Positions 16,165 to 26,383 are shown, counted from the first letter of the stretch. The stretch is 64,000 bases of DNA from Streptomyces griseoviridis (GCF_005222485.1 NZ_CP029078.1:1054001-1118000), one strand, 5' to 3'. The notes: generated from the letters alone by a model not told the origin. Numbers and translations: made by a program.

Positions 16165-17397
16165 CTACGCGACGCCGATCGCGTCGAGGCCCGCGAGGAC
16201 CAGGTGGGCCCGGTGGTTCCAGGTGTGGCGGTGCAGGAACTGGTGACGCGCCGCGTCGCCGAGTGCCCCTCTGAGGGCGGTGTCGGTGACGAGGCGCCTG
16301 AGGGCCTCGGCCCAGCTCTCCTGATCGTCGGGCGGACGCAGGAGGCAGTTGACCCCGTCCTGGAGGACTTCGCGCAGCACGGGCAGGTCGGAGGCGATGA
16401 TGGCGCGTCCATGCGCCATGTACTCGAAGATCTTCATCGGGGACGCCCAGCGGCCCGTTTCGCCGTGGCCGCCGGCGGTGTAGATCTTCGCCTGGTAGGG
16501 GGCGAGAACGACGTCGAACAGCGCGTAGTACTCGGCGACGGCAGCCGGCGGCAGGTGACCGTGGAAGTGCGCGTTCGATGGCCTGGCCTCGTTCCGCCAG
16601 CGGGCGAGGTCCTCGGGAGCGCCGCCGACCAGGTGGAAGTCGCAGTCCGGGAAGCGCCCGGCCAGCGCCAGGACGAGGCCGATACCGCGTCCTTCGTAGA
16701 GGTGTCCGACGTATCCGATGCTCGGTGCGCCCGGTCTTCCCGGTATCGGCGGCGGGTTTTGCGGGCGGGTGAGCGTGCGGGGATCTTCGGCGGCCTCCGG
16801 AGCGACGACGATCGGAAGTGTGCCCAGGTGGCCGTAGGCGAGGCGGTAGTCCTGCCCGAGGGCGCGGGTGATCACGACGATGCGGGCCGGCGGGGTACGG
16901 CGGAGCAGATCCTCCTCCATGCGCAGGGTGTTGGGGTCGTCCCGCATGCGATGGGTCTCGTAGACCAGTGGCGCCACATCGGCCGCCGCGGCGAGGGCGT
17001 ACAGGTCGTGACCGTAGATGAGGTCCGGTGGGTCGCGTGTCAGCAGGGAGCGGACGCGTTCGGCGCGCTCCCGGTACCCGGCCGGTGAGTAGTCGGGGCT
17101 CTCGACCGTCGCCACGGTGAAGCGGTGGCGCACCCCGTAGTAGCTGTGCGGGTCCGGAACGGTGTAGGTGCCCGGTGCGGTGTAGAGCGTGACGTCGTGA
17201 CCGGCCTCGGTGAACGCGTCGCACATCCGCATGGCGTGGATGCTGTTGGCGTAGAGCGAGGGGACACTCCCCGGGTGCAGATACGCGATCCGCAGGCCCG
17301 TCCGGGCGGTCGGTCCGTACCGTGACTCCCCTTCGCGTGGCCGGACTTGCCGTGCGGGGCGAGGTTCGGTCACGTCCGGCTCCGATCGTCTGCGCAC
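16165..17397 (-). CDS. GT4-family glycosyltransferase
   Basis: 410 residues, GT-B fold. N-terminal Rossmann part: LRIAYLHPGSVPSLYANSIH. Donor-binding half: APSIGYVGHLYEGRGIGLV near residue 230, and the GT4 signature SPMKIFEYMAHGRAIIASDL near 320 with the E-x7-E-type pair. These enzymes transfer sugars from NDP donors to glycans, lipids or metabolites. Start is GTG 17397; a second GTG at 17373 is possible. There are no sugar-biosynthesis or polysaccharide genes nearby, so the acceptor cannot be guessed. Confidence 0.85.
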   Translation of the reverse strand: MRRRSEPDVTEPRPARQVRPREGESRYGPTARTGLRIAYLHPGSVPSLYANSIHAMRMCDAFTEAGHDVTLYTAPGTYTVPDPHSYYGVRHRFTVATVESPDYSPAGYRERAERVRSLLTRDPPDLIYGHDLYALAAAADVAPLVYETHRMRDDPNTLRMEEDLLRRTPPARIVVITRALGQDYRLAYGHLGTLPIVVAPEAAEDPRTLTRPQNPPPIPGRPGAPSIGYVGHLYEGRGIGLVLALAGRFPDCDFHLVGGAPEDLARWRNEARPSNAHFHGHLPPAAVAEYYALFDVVLAPYQAKIYTAGGHGETGRWASPMKIFEYMAHGRAIIASDLPVLREVLQDGVNCLLRPPDDQESWAEALRRLVTDTALRGALGDAARHQFLHRHTWNHRAHLVLAGLDAIGVA

Positions 17398-17762
17398 CGA
17401 GCGCTTCGCGGCGGCGCCCGGTGGGCGTGTTCCGCGGTGGGCGGGGCTGCGGCGGAGTTGTCGCCGACGACTCGACGGACTTGGCCGGCGCCGCCCGCCC
17501 GGCCGCGCAGCGGCTTGTCGTCATCGCGGTCCAGCCACACCAGGATGGCAGCCCCGCGCCGCCCGAACAACACCAGGAGACGGACGACGGCGTCGCACCG
17601 GCGATGTTCGACGGCCGCCTCCACAGGTGTTTAGCGGGACATCTGTGGATCAGGGCATCGTGGATGCCGGCGAGGTTGGCGCGACGGTGGGCCACCGTCG
17701 GCAGGGCTTCGGCCGCAGGTGCGAGATCCGCTCCGGATCGAACCGCCGCGACCCGCGGACCC
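17398..17762. other. Intergenic region, no supported gene
   Basis: 365 bp with only short overlapping open frames on both strands. None has a convincing ribosome site or recognisable family. No hairpin terminator was noticed. Confidence 0.5.
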
Positions 17763-18161
17763 TCACGGCCGGTCCCACCAGGAGAACGCCGCGATCCGCC
17801 ATCCCTCCGGCGTGCGGACGAACTGCATGGTCTTGGTCCCGCCGCCCTCGAACGGCTCGCCGTCCAGGACGCCGGCCTTCCGGTACTCGCCGAAGCGCGA
17901 CGCGATGTCGCCCGCGATCTCGGTTCGCTCGGAGGTCTCCCACTCCGCGAACTCGACCAACCGGCCGTCGGCGAGCAGGCGTTCGCGCGGCTCGATGAAC
18001 TCGTCCACGGTGTAGGCCGTGTACTTCGGCCCGGTCAGCACGATCACCCCACCCGGAATGACCAGCCGGCGGATCCGGGCCACGTCCGCGGCCTTGCCGC
18101 CGCGGTTGTCGAAGGCCCCGAAGAACTCGGCGGTCAGCGCGTCGATCTCGGACTTGGACAT
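17763..18161 (-). CDS. NTF2/SnoaL-like small protein (DUF4440-type)
   Basis: 132 residues with the cone-shaped alpha+beta NTF2-like pattern: an N-terminal helix DALTAEFFGAFDNRGG, a central strand PGGVIVLTGPKYTAYTVDEFI, and the closing EGWRIAAFSWWDRP strand. The superfamily holds cyclases, isomerases and ligand-binding proteins, and no catalytic residue set stands out. It sits alone, away from the PKS cluster's own two NTF2-like genes. Confidence 0.72.
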   Translation of the reverse strand: MSKSEIDALTAEFFGAFDNRGGKAADVARIRRLVIPGGVIVLTGPKYTAYTVDEFIEPRERLLADGRLVEFAEWETSERTEIAGDIASRFGEYRKAGVLDGEPFEGGGTKTMQFVRTPEGWRIAAFSWWDRP

Positions 18162-18240
18162 GGCGGGACGCTAACACCGCCGGGCGGCAACGGACATGGC
18201 GTCGGGGCGACTTCGGCCCAGGGCACCCGCCGGAACCCGG

Positions 18241-18513
18241 TCAGCCGCGCTTGCCCTCTCGCCCCCGTCGGGACGTCGCCCAGGAGCGGAGCGAGGCGCC
18301 GGCCTCGCCGATGGCGACCAGAAGGGCGGCCGACGCGGCGCACGCCCAGAAGCCCGCGGGCTGGTCCACGATCAGGCCGAGCAGCCAGAGGGCCAGGGTG
18401 AGCAGGAGCCACCAGGCGGCGAGGGAGGCGACTTGCCGCCACAGGCGCGCACGGCCGCTCGGGGCGGCAGCGCTTCCTTGGGCCGGCTCCGGACGGGAGC
18501 GCGCGGGGGTCAC
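18241..18513 (-). CDS. Small two-helix membrane protein, unknown function
   Basis: 90 residues from GTG 18513. Two hydrophobic helices are visible (WWLLLTLALWLLGLIV, about residues 34-49, and FWACAASAALLVAIGEAGA, about 55-73), flanked by Arg-rich termini. No family was recognised. It lies upstream of, and divergent from, the RHS-type gene. It is not positioned like a classical immunity gene, which normally follows the toxin. Confidence 0.5.
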   Translation of the reverse strand: MTPARSRPEPAQGSAAAPSGRARLWRQVASLAAWWLLLTLALWLLGLIVDQPAGFWACAASAALLVAIGEAGASLRSWATSRRGREGKRG

Positions 18514-19125
18514 GACGGCGGTACCTCCAGAAGGGCGGGCCGGGGCGGGGCGACGGGCCGGTCTTCGCCACGTCCGCCTCAGCCTATCCGCCGTCCAGGC
18601 CGCTCCCGTTCAACTCGTTCGGCCCCTCGCCCGGTTGACGAGCCCGCCGCGCGGGCCGCGGACCCGGTGCTCGGGCCGTCTGGCGCGGACGGCCGCGGTC
18701 CGGAGCCGAGGCCGGCGGTGAGTATGCCCGCCTCCTCACCGGTGAGACGGCGGGCAGGTTCGGCGTTCGCGCAGGTCATCGTCGCGGCCATGGCCCGTTC
18801 GGTGACCGGCCGGTTGCGTGCCGATCCGGCCGACAGGTCGGCGGCGGGCCGCGCCGGCCGCGGCGGGGCCCGCTCCTCGGGGCCGGTCCCGCGTCGCGGA
18901 CGTGGTCTTGAAGATGGGTGCCGCCACCCATACCACGATCGCCACATTCCGCACGATCATGATCACTTCGGGTTACGGGGGTCCCGAGTGCGCGTCCGAC
19001 GGCGTCGGGCGGGTGGTGCTGACGTTGCCCCCTGCCCCGGCGCCGACCTATCCGATCCGGACAGGTCGGTGATCGCGCCCGTCACCACCGTGCCGGGCGC
19101 CGGACGAGCGACCGGAGTCCTGACG
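18514..19125. other. Upstream region of the RHS-type gene
   Basis: 612 bp without a supportable gene. The RHS reading frame is open upstream to 18196, but that stretch overlaps the small membrane protein gene on the other strand, has no signal peptide at its start, and reads as low-complexity Arg/Gly. The true start is placed at 19126. The section around 18935-18985 is less GC-rich (CGCACGATCATGATCACTTCGG) and may hold the promoter. Confidence 0.5.
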
Positions 19126-22100
19126 ATGCGTCAACCTGAACCGCCTGAAGGCAGATCCGCCCGGCACCGGAGGAGACCCGGCTGGGTAGCGGGGAGCCTC
19201 TGCCTGGCCCTCGCCGCCTCTCTCCTCGAAGGCGTCTTCACCGGCGCCGTGGCCGCGCCCCGCGCGGAGCCGCCCGAGGCCCCGGCAGCGGCCGCCGCCT
19301 CCGAGGCCGCCGACATCCCGTCCGCCCGCGTCGCGGCTCGCCTGTCCGGCAAGCGGGTCGAGGCGCTCGCCGAACGCACCGAGACCTCGACCACGTGGGC
19401 GAACGCCGACGGCACGCTCACCACCGAACTCAGCGCCGGCCCGGTGCGGTTCAAGGACGACGACACCGACACCTGGCGGACCGTCGACCTGGACCTGGTA
19501 CGGACCGAGGACGGCACCGTCCGTCCCAAGGCGCACCCCGGAGGGCTGCGCCTGGCCGGGAAGACCGGCACGGTCGCGCGCTCCCTGCGGGCGACCCGGT
19601 CCGCCGACGCCACCGACCTGGTCACGCTCGGCGACGGGGACCAGCGGGTCACCCTCCAGTGGAAGGGCGGTCTGCCGAAGCCCGCGCTGGACGGCACCCG
19701 GGCCACCTACGCCGAGGCGGTGCCAGGCGCCGACGTCGTGGTCGAGGCCACCCGCACCGGCTTCGAGCAGTTCGTCGAGATCAAGCAGCGTCCCACCGGG
19801 GACGCCTACACCTACACCCTGCCGTTGCGGGCCGCAGGGCTGAAGGCCGAGCAACTGAAGGACGGCAGCGTCCGGTTCACGGACGGCGGGAAGAAGACCC
19901 GCGCGGTCATGCCCGCGCCGGTCATGTGGGACGCCTCCGTCGACAAGCGGTCCGGCGAACACACCCGCAAGGCGAAGGTCGGGATGGAGGTCGTCCAGAA
20001 GGGCTCCTCCATCGACCTGGTGATCACCCCGGACAGCGCGTTCCTCGATGATCCCGACACGGTGTACCCGGTCACCGTCGACCCGTCCGCCTCGGCGCTG
20101 TCCAACGTCTTCGACACCTACGTCCAGCAGGGCGAGACCGTCGACTGGTCCAACGACACCGAGCTGGACTTCGGCAATCCCGGCACCACCAACGCCAACG
20201 GCACGCCCAGGACGGCCCGTTCCTTCGTCACCTGGAACACCTCGCCGATCCAGGACGCGCTGGTCTCCAGCGCCAAGCTGTCGCTGTGGAACTTCCACTC
20301 AGGCAACACCGACTGCAAGGTCCAGCCGTGGGAGGTGTGGTCGGCGGGAGCGGCGTCCACCTCGTCGCGCTGGACCGCGCAGCCCGCGTGGACGGCGCTG
20401 AAGGCCACCTCGACGGAGACCCGCGGCAACGCCTCCTGCGCGGCGACCCAGCCGAAGGGCTGGATCAACGCCGATGTGACCGGCCTGGTGCAGGAGTGGG
20501 CCTCGGCGAAGGCCACCCGCGGTCATCTGGGGCTGCGGGCCACCAGCGAGACGGTGGTCGCCCAGTGGAAGCGGGTCAACTCCGCCAACGCGGCGAGCAA
20601 TCCGCCGAAGCTGGTCGTGAACTACAACTACCGGCCGCGCACCGGCACCAAGCAGGAGGCCGGGCCGCCGTACTTCTCCTACGGTGGCGCCTGGGCGGTC
20701 AACACCCTCAGGCCCACCCTGCGCGACACCTTCGTGGATGCCGACGGTGACCAGGTCAACGGCACCTTCCAGATCTACGACAGCGCCACCGACACCCAGG
20801 TCGGGGGCGTCCTCGTGTCGCCGTACGTGCCGTCCGGCCAGACCGCCGAAGTGACCGTGTCCGCCGGGGTGTTGGCGAACGGCAAGACGTACAGGTTCCG
20901 CACCTCGCCCTACGACGGGACGCACTACAACAACGGCTGGTCGGCCTGGAAGACCTTCACCGTCGACACCACCGCCCCCTCCGCGCCCTCCGCGATCACC
21001 TCGACGCACTACCCGACCGGCTCGTGGGTCAAGGGCGCGGGCCAGGCGGGCACGTTCACCGTCACCCCGCCGTCCGGTACCGACCACAACTGGCTCGAGT
21101 GGTCGCTCGACGGCGTGACCTGGACCAAGGTCGCCACCGGTGGCGCCTCCACACCCAAGGCCCTCAGCATCGCCCCGCCCAAGGACGGCACCCACACCCT
21201 CCAGGTCCGCGCGGTCGACAAGGCCGACAACAAGTCCGAGGCCGCGGAGTACGTCTTCCACGCCGGCCCCGGCGGCTTCGTCCAGCCCGCCGACGGTGAA
21301 CGCACCGCCCGGCGCCTGCCGTTGGTCGCCGAGGCCGACGCCGGCCGCTACGACAAGGTGTCCTTCTCCTGGCGCCGTTCCGAGGCCGACGCGTGGACGG
21401 CGATCCCCGCCGCCCACGTCACCTCCGGGGGCACACCGCTGTCCGGCTGGCCCGTGCCGCTCACCGGGGGCCGCAACGTCGCCCTGGTGTGGAACACCAC
21501 GCAGACCGTCGACCCGGACGGCTCGATCCAGATCAAGGCCGACTTCACCGGCCCGAACAGTGCCTCGGGCAGCACCCAGCCGCTCACCGCGGTCGTGGAC
21601 CGCGACGCGAACGGCGCCGCCGCCGCGGAGGCCGGTCCTGGCTCGCTGAACCTCCTCACCGGTGACTACACGCTGTCCGGTACCGACGTCTCGCTGTTCG
21701 ACACGTCGGTGACGCGCGCCGCGTCCTCGCGCACCCCCCAGGCCGGGGCGGCGCAGCAGGGCCAGGCCGCCATCTTCGGCAAGGAGTGGACCAGCGGCAC
21801 CGCGGCCCAGGCCGTGGAGTCCGACTACACGCAACTGGTCAAGACCTCCGCGTCGTCGCTCGACGTGGTGAGCACCGACGGCATGACCGTCGCCTTCACC
21901 GCAGACGCGGCCCGCACCGGGTGGGTCGCCGAGCCGGGATCGGAGAACCTGACCCTCAAGGGCGCCTTCGCCTCGGGCGACTTCACCCTCGCGGACACCG
22001 AGGGCGCCGTGACCACGTTCCGCCGGGTCAACGCCTCCGCCGACGCGTGGGTCGTCGTGCGCTCCCTGATCGACGGCGAGGCCCACTCGACCACCGAGGT

Positions 22101-25100
22101 GGTCTCCGAGGCCGTCACCGTGGACGGCAAGGTCCTGGCCCGGCCCAAGCATGTGATCGTCGCCAGCAGCGCGGTCACCGTCGGCGCCTGCGAGGCGTCT
22201 CCCGCCACCCGCGGCTGCAAGGTCCTGGAGTTCGTGTACGCGACGTCCACCACCGCCACGTCCAGTGCGCTGGGCGACGTGAAGGACCAGGTGGCGGAGA
22301 TCCGTGCCTGGGCCACCTCGCCCGGCGCGACCGCGTCGACGGCGACGGCCGTCGCGAAGTACGCCTACGACAGCGCGGGCCGGCTGCGCGAGACCTGGGA
22401 CCCTCGCATCTCCCCGGCGCTGAAGACCACGTACGGCTACGACAGCGCCGGACGTGTCACCGGCATGACGCCGCCGGGGCAGCTTCCCTGGACCTTCGTC
22501 CACGGCAAGGCCGGCGCGGCCGCGGTGGCTGGTGACGGCATGCTGCTGAAGGTCTCCCGTCCCACCCTCTCGGCCGGTTCGGCCGATCAGCCGGACGGTT
22601 CGGCGGCCGTGACCTCGATCGTCTACGGCGTGCCGCTCACCGGCACCCGGGCTCCCGCCGCGTTCGGCGCGAGCGACGTGCGGGCGTGGGGCCAGTTCGA
22701 CGCGCCGAGCGACGCGACGGCCGTCCTGCCGAGCGGCTCCGCACCGGCCTCGCACGACGGTGCCGACCTGACCGCGACCACCTACGGCCGCGCCATGGTC
22801 CACTACCTGAACGCGTCCGGCCGCGAGGTCAACACCCTCGATCCCGCGAAGAACGTCACGACCACGGAGTACGACGCGGCGGGCAACGCGGTGCGGGAGC
22901 TGTCGGCGGCCAACCGGGCGCTCGCGCTCGGAGCCACCAACGCAGACCAGGCACGCCTGAACGACCTCGGCATCGCCGTGCTGCCCGCCGCCGAGCGGGC
23001 CGAACTCCTCTCCAACAGGGGCGTCTACAACGCCGACGGCTCCCGCGAGCTGGAGACCCTCGGGCCGCTGCACCGCGTGGTGCTTGAGGCCGATCTGAAG
23101 GAGGGCAGCACCACCGTGGCGGCGGCCGGCGACCAGCTGGCCGTGCGGCACCGCACCGTCAACGAGTACGACGGGGGCCGTCCCACCGACGGCACCGCGA
23201 CCGTCTCCGACAAGGTCACCCAGAGCACCGAGGGCGGGCAGCCCCGCAACTGGCCGGCGCTGACGGCCGACGCCCGGACCGTGCGGACCGGGTACGACTG
23301 GGTCCTCGGCAAGCCGACCAGCACGGTCCAGGACCCCGGCGGCCTCGCCATCACCGAGAAGGCCGGCTACGACGGCGACGGTCGCCAGACCAGCCGCAGC
23401 CTGCCCGGCTCCACCGGCTCCGACGCCGGGACCGTCCTCACGGACTACTACGCCGGGACAGGTACCGGCGTGTGCGGCGGGCGCCCCGAGTGGGCGGGCG
23501 AGGTGTGCCGCACCCGGCCGGCCGCGGCCGTCACGGGCGGCGGGTCCAACCCGTCGGAGCTGGTGACCACTGTCGCCGAGTACGACCGCTGGGGGGAGAC
23601 CGCCAAGCTGACGGAGACCGCGGGCGGCGCGACGCGGGTGAAGTCCACCACGTACGACGCGGCGGGCCGCGCCCGGAACGTCACGGTCACCGGAGGTCTC
23701 GGCACCGCCGTCCCCGCCGTCACCACGACGTACGACGCCGGCAGCGGCAAGGTCGCCACGATCACCTCGACCGACGGCGGCACCATCACGAAGGCGTACG
23801 ACCGGCTGGGCCGCCTCATCTCGTACACGGACGCCGACGGCGCCACGACCACCAGTTCCTACGACGCGCAGGACCGCCCGGTCGTGGTCGGCGACACCGT
23901 GCCGTCCACCACGACGTACGCCTACGACACGGCGGTGGATCCGCGCGATCTGCCGACGTCGCTGACCGACTCGGTGGCCGGCACGTTGTCGGTCCGCTAC
24001 GACGCCGACGGGCAGGTCCGCAGCCAGCAGCTACCCGGCGGCTACACCCTCGCCCAGAGCACCAACCCGGCGGGCATGCCGACCCAGCGCGTCTACACCC
24101 GCGACAGCGACGGGACGGTCGTCTTCTCCGAGACCCTCGTCCCCACGGTGCACGGGCAGCGGTCGCTGTACACCGGCTCCCTGGGGCAGACGTCCACCCA
24201 GAGCTACCGCTACGACAAGGCCGGCCGTCTGACCCGGGCCGAGGACGACACCGTCGACGCCGTCTGCGTCACCCGCAGCTACGGCTTCGACAAGAACTCC
24301 AACCGCACCGCCCTGGCCACCTCCGCGGCGCAGCCCGGTCTGGCCTGCACCACCGGCGGAGCGACGACGGTCAACCACACCTACGACAGCGCCGACCGGC
24401 TGGTCGACCCCGGCTACGTCTACGACGCCTTCGGCCGCACCACCTCGGCGCCCGGCACCACGCTGGCGTACTTCGCCGACGACCTGGTGCGCCAGCAGGT
24501 CTCGGGCGGGCAGCGGCAGACCTGGACCCTCGACTCCCAACTCCGCACCCGCGGCTGGACGGTGGAGTCGAACGCGTCGGGCACCTGGACCCGCACCGCG
24601 TCCAAGGTCAACCACTACGGATCCGACGCGGACTCCCCGCGCTGGATCGTGGAGGACACCGCGACCGGCTCGATGACGCGCCATGTCGACGGATTCGACG
24701 GCCAGTTGGCGGCCACCACCGCCAAGTCGGGCAACACCGTCCTGCACCTGGTCAACCTGCACGGCGACGTGGTCGTCCAACTGCCGTTGGACGCGAGCCA
24801 GGCGCCGACGGTGCAGCGCACGGACGAGTACGGCAACGTCTCCGGTGCGTCAGGCGTCCGCTACGGCTGGCACGGCGGCATGCACCGGTCGACCGAGACA
24901 CTCACCGGGCTCACCCTGATGGGGGTGCGCCTCTACAACCCCACGACGGGCCGGTTCCTGTCGGCCGACCCGATCCCGGGCGGTAGCTGCAACGCCTACG
25001 ACTACGCCTGCGCCGACCCCGTCAACAGCGACGACGTCACCGGCTGCGCCACCTGCCGGGTCCCCAAGCACGCCTGGACCGGCCGGAGTTTCACCACGGT

Positions 25101-25449
25101 GCTGCGCACCACACGGTGGAGCTACGGCAGTTGGCACAACTACAACTACCACTGGTTCTGGGACGTCGTCAGCGGCGACAAGGGGCCGGTGCCGATCACC
25201 GCGTGGAAGCGGCAGTACCGCTACCGCAACCAGTACGTGTTCAAGTGCAAGGTGGTGGCCTGGTACGGCTACGGCCGGCAGAAGATCCTGGCCACGTACG
25301 AGACGCGCTACCAGTACTCCTACCGTGACCGCACCTCCTACCGGATCGCGTTCACCGGCATCAAGTGGACGCGGACGGGCGGCTGGAGCTGGACGAGGAC
25401 GTCCAGGACCTACGTCTCCAGTTCCAGCATCGTCTACACGAAGGGCTGA
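19126..25449 (+). CDS. Secreted RHS/YD-repeat protein with aromatic-rich C-terminal module
   Basis: 2107 residues from ATG 19126 (GGAG 8 bp upstream). A Sec signal peptide is clear: RHRRRP, then a hydrophobic core, and cleavage near GAVAAPRAE (about residue 45). Residues about 310-500 resemble the DNRLRE/carbohydrate-binding domain of actinobacterial RHS proteins, followed by fibronectin-like segments. YD repeats run from about 1080 to 1850 (YDSAGRLRETWD, YDAAGRARNVTV, YDKAGRLTRAEDD). The RHS core ends with MGVRLYNPTTGRFLSADPI and DPVNSDDVTG, near residue 1965. The last ~140 residues form a distinct Trp/Tyr/Arg-rich tip (many W-x-Y motifs) with no recognised family. RHS shells usually encase a C-terminal toxin; activity of this tip is unproven, and no immunity gene follows on the same strand. 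Confidence 0.88.
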   Translation: MRQPEPPEGRSARHRRRPGWVAGSLCLALAASLLEGVFTGAVAAPRAEPPEAPAAAAASEAADIPSARVAARLSGKRVEALAERTETSTTWANADGTLTTELSAGPVRFKDDDTDTWRTVDLDLVRTEDGTVRPKAHPGGLRLAGKTGTVARSLRATRSADATDLVTLGDGDQRVTLQWKGGLPKPALDGTRATYAEAVPGADVVVEATRTGFEQFVEIKQRPTGDAYTYTLPLRAAGLKAEQLKDGSVRFTDGGKKTRAVMPAPVMWDASVDKRSGEHTRKAKVGMEVVQKGSSIDLVITPDSAFLDDPDTVYPVTVDPSASALSNVFDTYVQQGETVDWSNDTELDFGNPGTTNANGTPRTARSFVTWNTSPIQDALVSSAKLSLWNFHSGNTDCKVQPWEVWSAGAASTSSRWTAQPAWTALKATSTETRGNASCAATQPKGWINADVTGLVQEWASAKATRGHLGLRATSETVVAQWKRVNSANAASNPPKLVVNYNYRPRTGTKQEAGPPYFSYGGAWAVNTLRPTLRDTFVDADGDQVNGTFQIYDSATDTQVGGVLVSPYVPSGQTAEVTVSAGVLANGKTYRFRTSPYDGTHYNNGWSAWKTFTVDTTAPSAPSAITSTHYPTGSWVKGAGQAGTFTVTPPSGTDHNWLEWSLDGVTWTKVATGGASTPKALSIAPPKDGTHTLQVRAVDKADNKSEAAEYVFHAGPGGFVQPADGERTARRLPLVAEADAGRYDKVSFSWRRSEADAWTAIPAAHVTSGGTPLSGWPVPLTGGRNVALVWNTTQTVDPDGSIQIKADFTGPNSASGSTQPLTAVVDRDANGAAAAEAGPGSLNLLTGDYTLSGTDVSLFDTSVTRAASSRTPQAGAAQQGQAAIFGKEWTSGTAAQAVESDYTQLVKTSASSLDVVSTDGMTVAFTADAARTGWVAEPGSENLTLKGAFASGDFTLADTEGAVTTFRRVNASADAWVVVRSLIDGEAHSTTEVVSEAVTVDGKVLARPKHVIVASSAVTVGACEASPATRGCKVLEFVYATSTTATSSALGDVKDQVAEIRAWATSPGATASTATAVAKYAYDSAGRLRETWDPRISPALKTTYGYDSAGRVTGMTPPGQLPWTFVHGKAGAAAVAGDGMLLKVSRPTLSAGSADQPDGSAAVTSIVYGVPLTGTRAPAAFGASDVRAWGQFDAPSDATAVLPSGSAPASHDGADLTATTYGRAMVHYLNASGREVNTLDPAKNVTTTEYDAAGNAVRELSAANRALALGATNADQARLNDLGIAVLPAAERAELLSNRGVYNADGSRELETLGPLHRVVLEADLKEGSTTVAAAGDQLAVRHRTVNEYDGGRPTDGTATVSDKVTQSTEGGQPRNWPALTADARTVRTGYDWVLGKPTSTVQDPGGLAITEKAGYDGDGRQTSRSLPGSTGSDAGTVLTDYYAGTGTGVCGGRPEWAGEVCRTRPAAAVTGGGSNPSELVTTVAEYDRWGETAKLTETAGGATRVKSTTYDAAGRARNVTVTGGLGTAVPAVTTTYDAGSGKVATITSTDGGTITKAYDRLGRLISYTDADGATTTSSYDAQDRPVVVGDTVPSTTTYAYDTAVDPRDLPTSLTDSVAGTLSVRYDADGQVRSQQLPGGYTLAQSTNPAGMPTQRVYTRDSDGTVVFSETLVPTVHGQRSLYTGSLGQTSTQSYRYDKAGRLTRAEDDTVDAVCVTRSYGFDKNSNRTALATSAAQPGLACTTGGATTVNHTYDSADRLVDPGYVYDAFGRTTSAPGTTLAYFADDLVRQQVSGGQRQTWTLDSQLRTRGWTVESNASGTWTRTASKVNHYGSDADSPRWIVEDTATGSMTRHVDGFDGQLAATTAKSGNTVLHLVNLHGDVVVQLPLDASQAPTVQRTDEYGNVSGASGVRYGWHGGMHRSTETLTGLTLMGVRLYNPTTGRFLSADPIPGGSCNAYDYACADPVNSDDVTGCATCRVPKHAWTGRSFTTVLRTTRWSYGSWHNYNYHWFWDVVSGDKGPVPITAWKRQYRYRNQYVFKCKVVAWYGYGRQKILATYETRYQYSYRDRTSYRIAFTGIKWTRTGGWSWTRTSRTYVSSSSIVYTKG

Positions 25450-25463
25450 GGCCGCTGCCTCCC

Positions 25464-25499
25464 GGCGGTGCCCCGCGGTCAGTTCCGCGGGGCACCGCC
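25464..25499 (+). terminator. Hairpin terminator after the RHS gene
   Basis: A perfect 15-bp stem GGCGGTGCCCCGCGG / CCGCGGGGCACCGCC with a 6-nt loop, starting 14 bp after the RHS stop. There is no T-run, as is common in actinomycete terminators. Confidence 0.85.
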
Positions 25500-25672
25500 C
25501 TCTCCGCGTTCGGGGCCGGCCCGGCACCCGGACGGCTCGACGCCGTCCGGGAACCACCGTGTCCGTCCTGACCGCCGTCACCGTCGAGCCGTCGAGCAGT
25601 CGGCCGTCGACCGCTTCGTCGTGGCAGCCGCGCTCGGTCCGCCGTCCGCGCGTGCCCGGTGCCTGACGCGCG

Positions 25673-26383
25673 CTACTTCTCCGTCTGGTCGCGGAGTGCC
25701 TTCGCCACATCGTCCGGGTGGGTGAGGATCGTTTCGTGCGTTCCCGGGACAAGGACCGGCTCCACGCCGGCACGGGCGGCGAGTTCAGCGCCCGGCGCGG
25801 CGAGCGCGCGGTCGTTCTCGGCTAGGAGATAGGTGATCGGCACCTCCGCGGCGGTGAGGTCGACGGTGTCGAGCGCGTCGAGCATGTAGCCGCCGGGCTG
25901 CGGCACCAGCAGGTCGTGGACCAGACGCTGGAGGTCCTCCGGCTCGTCCTGCATGAGTGAGGCGCGGAACGAGGGGAAGTCCACCCCGATGGTGTGGTCC
26001 GGTGAGGCCGCGATCGTCGCGCGCACATAGCCGCCGATCTCCGGGCCCATCGCGTCGGCCATCGACTCGCCGGGCCGCGGGACGAACGCGCTGACCAGGG
26101 CGATGCCCGACAGGCGTCCTGCCAGCCGCCGCACGGCGCCGGCGATCGGTATGCCGCCCCAGCTGTGGCCGACCAGCACCACGTCGGTCAGGTCCCGGCG
26201 CTCGATCTCGGCCGTCAGGTACTCCACCGCGTCGGCCAGTCGCAGTGCGCGCGGGTCGTCACCGGGCGAGAGACCGGGCATGGTCAGCGCGACGGCCCGA
26301 TGACCGGCACCGGCCATCCGCTGTGCCACCGGGTGCCACGACCAGCCACCGTGCCAGGCCCCCGGAACGAACACATAGGTCAT
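25673..26383 (-). CDS. Alpha/beta hydrolase
   Basis: 236 residues with the EstC-like compact fold. The oxyanion region is FVPGAWHGGWSW near residue 6, the nucleophile elbow is GHSWGG (Ser about 79), and the C-terminal catalytic His lies in LVPGTHETILTHPDD. The acidic residue is probably in LLAENDRAL. The ATG 26383 has GGGGAG with 6-bp spacing; an in-frame TTG two codons earlier is less likely. It is divergent from a TetR gene 115 bp away, its likely regulator. The substrate (ester, lactone or amide) is unknown. Confidence 0.87.
   Translation of the reverse strand: MTYVFVPGAWHGGWSWHPVAQRMAGAGHRAVALTMPGLSPGDDPRALRLADAVEYLTAEIERRDLTDVVLVGHSWGGIPIAGAVRRLAGRLSGIALVSAFVPRPGESMADAMGPEIGGYVRATIAASPDHTIGVDFPSFRASLMQDEPEDLQRLVHDLLVPQPGGYMLDALDTVDLTAAEVPITYLLAENDRALAAPGAELAARAGVEPVLVPGTHETILTHPDDVAKALRDQTEK

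Noticed and set aside
17370..17624. 84-codon minus-strand frame upstream of the glycosyltransferase
   Set aside because: No family, no good ribosome site, overlaps the glycosyltransferase start, and the composition is like a shadow frame.
18196..19125. Upstream extension of the RHS frame
   Set aside because: It overlaps the opposite-strand small membrane protein gene, lacks a signal peptide and ribosome site, and the ATG at 19126 has both.
20299..23151. 950-codon minus-strand frame inside the RHS gene
   Set aside because: Antisense to a well-supported secreted protein with clear YD repeats; the frame is Gly/Arg/Val low-complexity.
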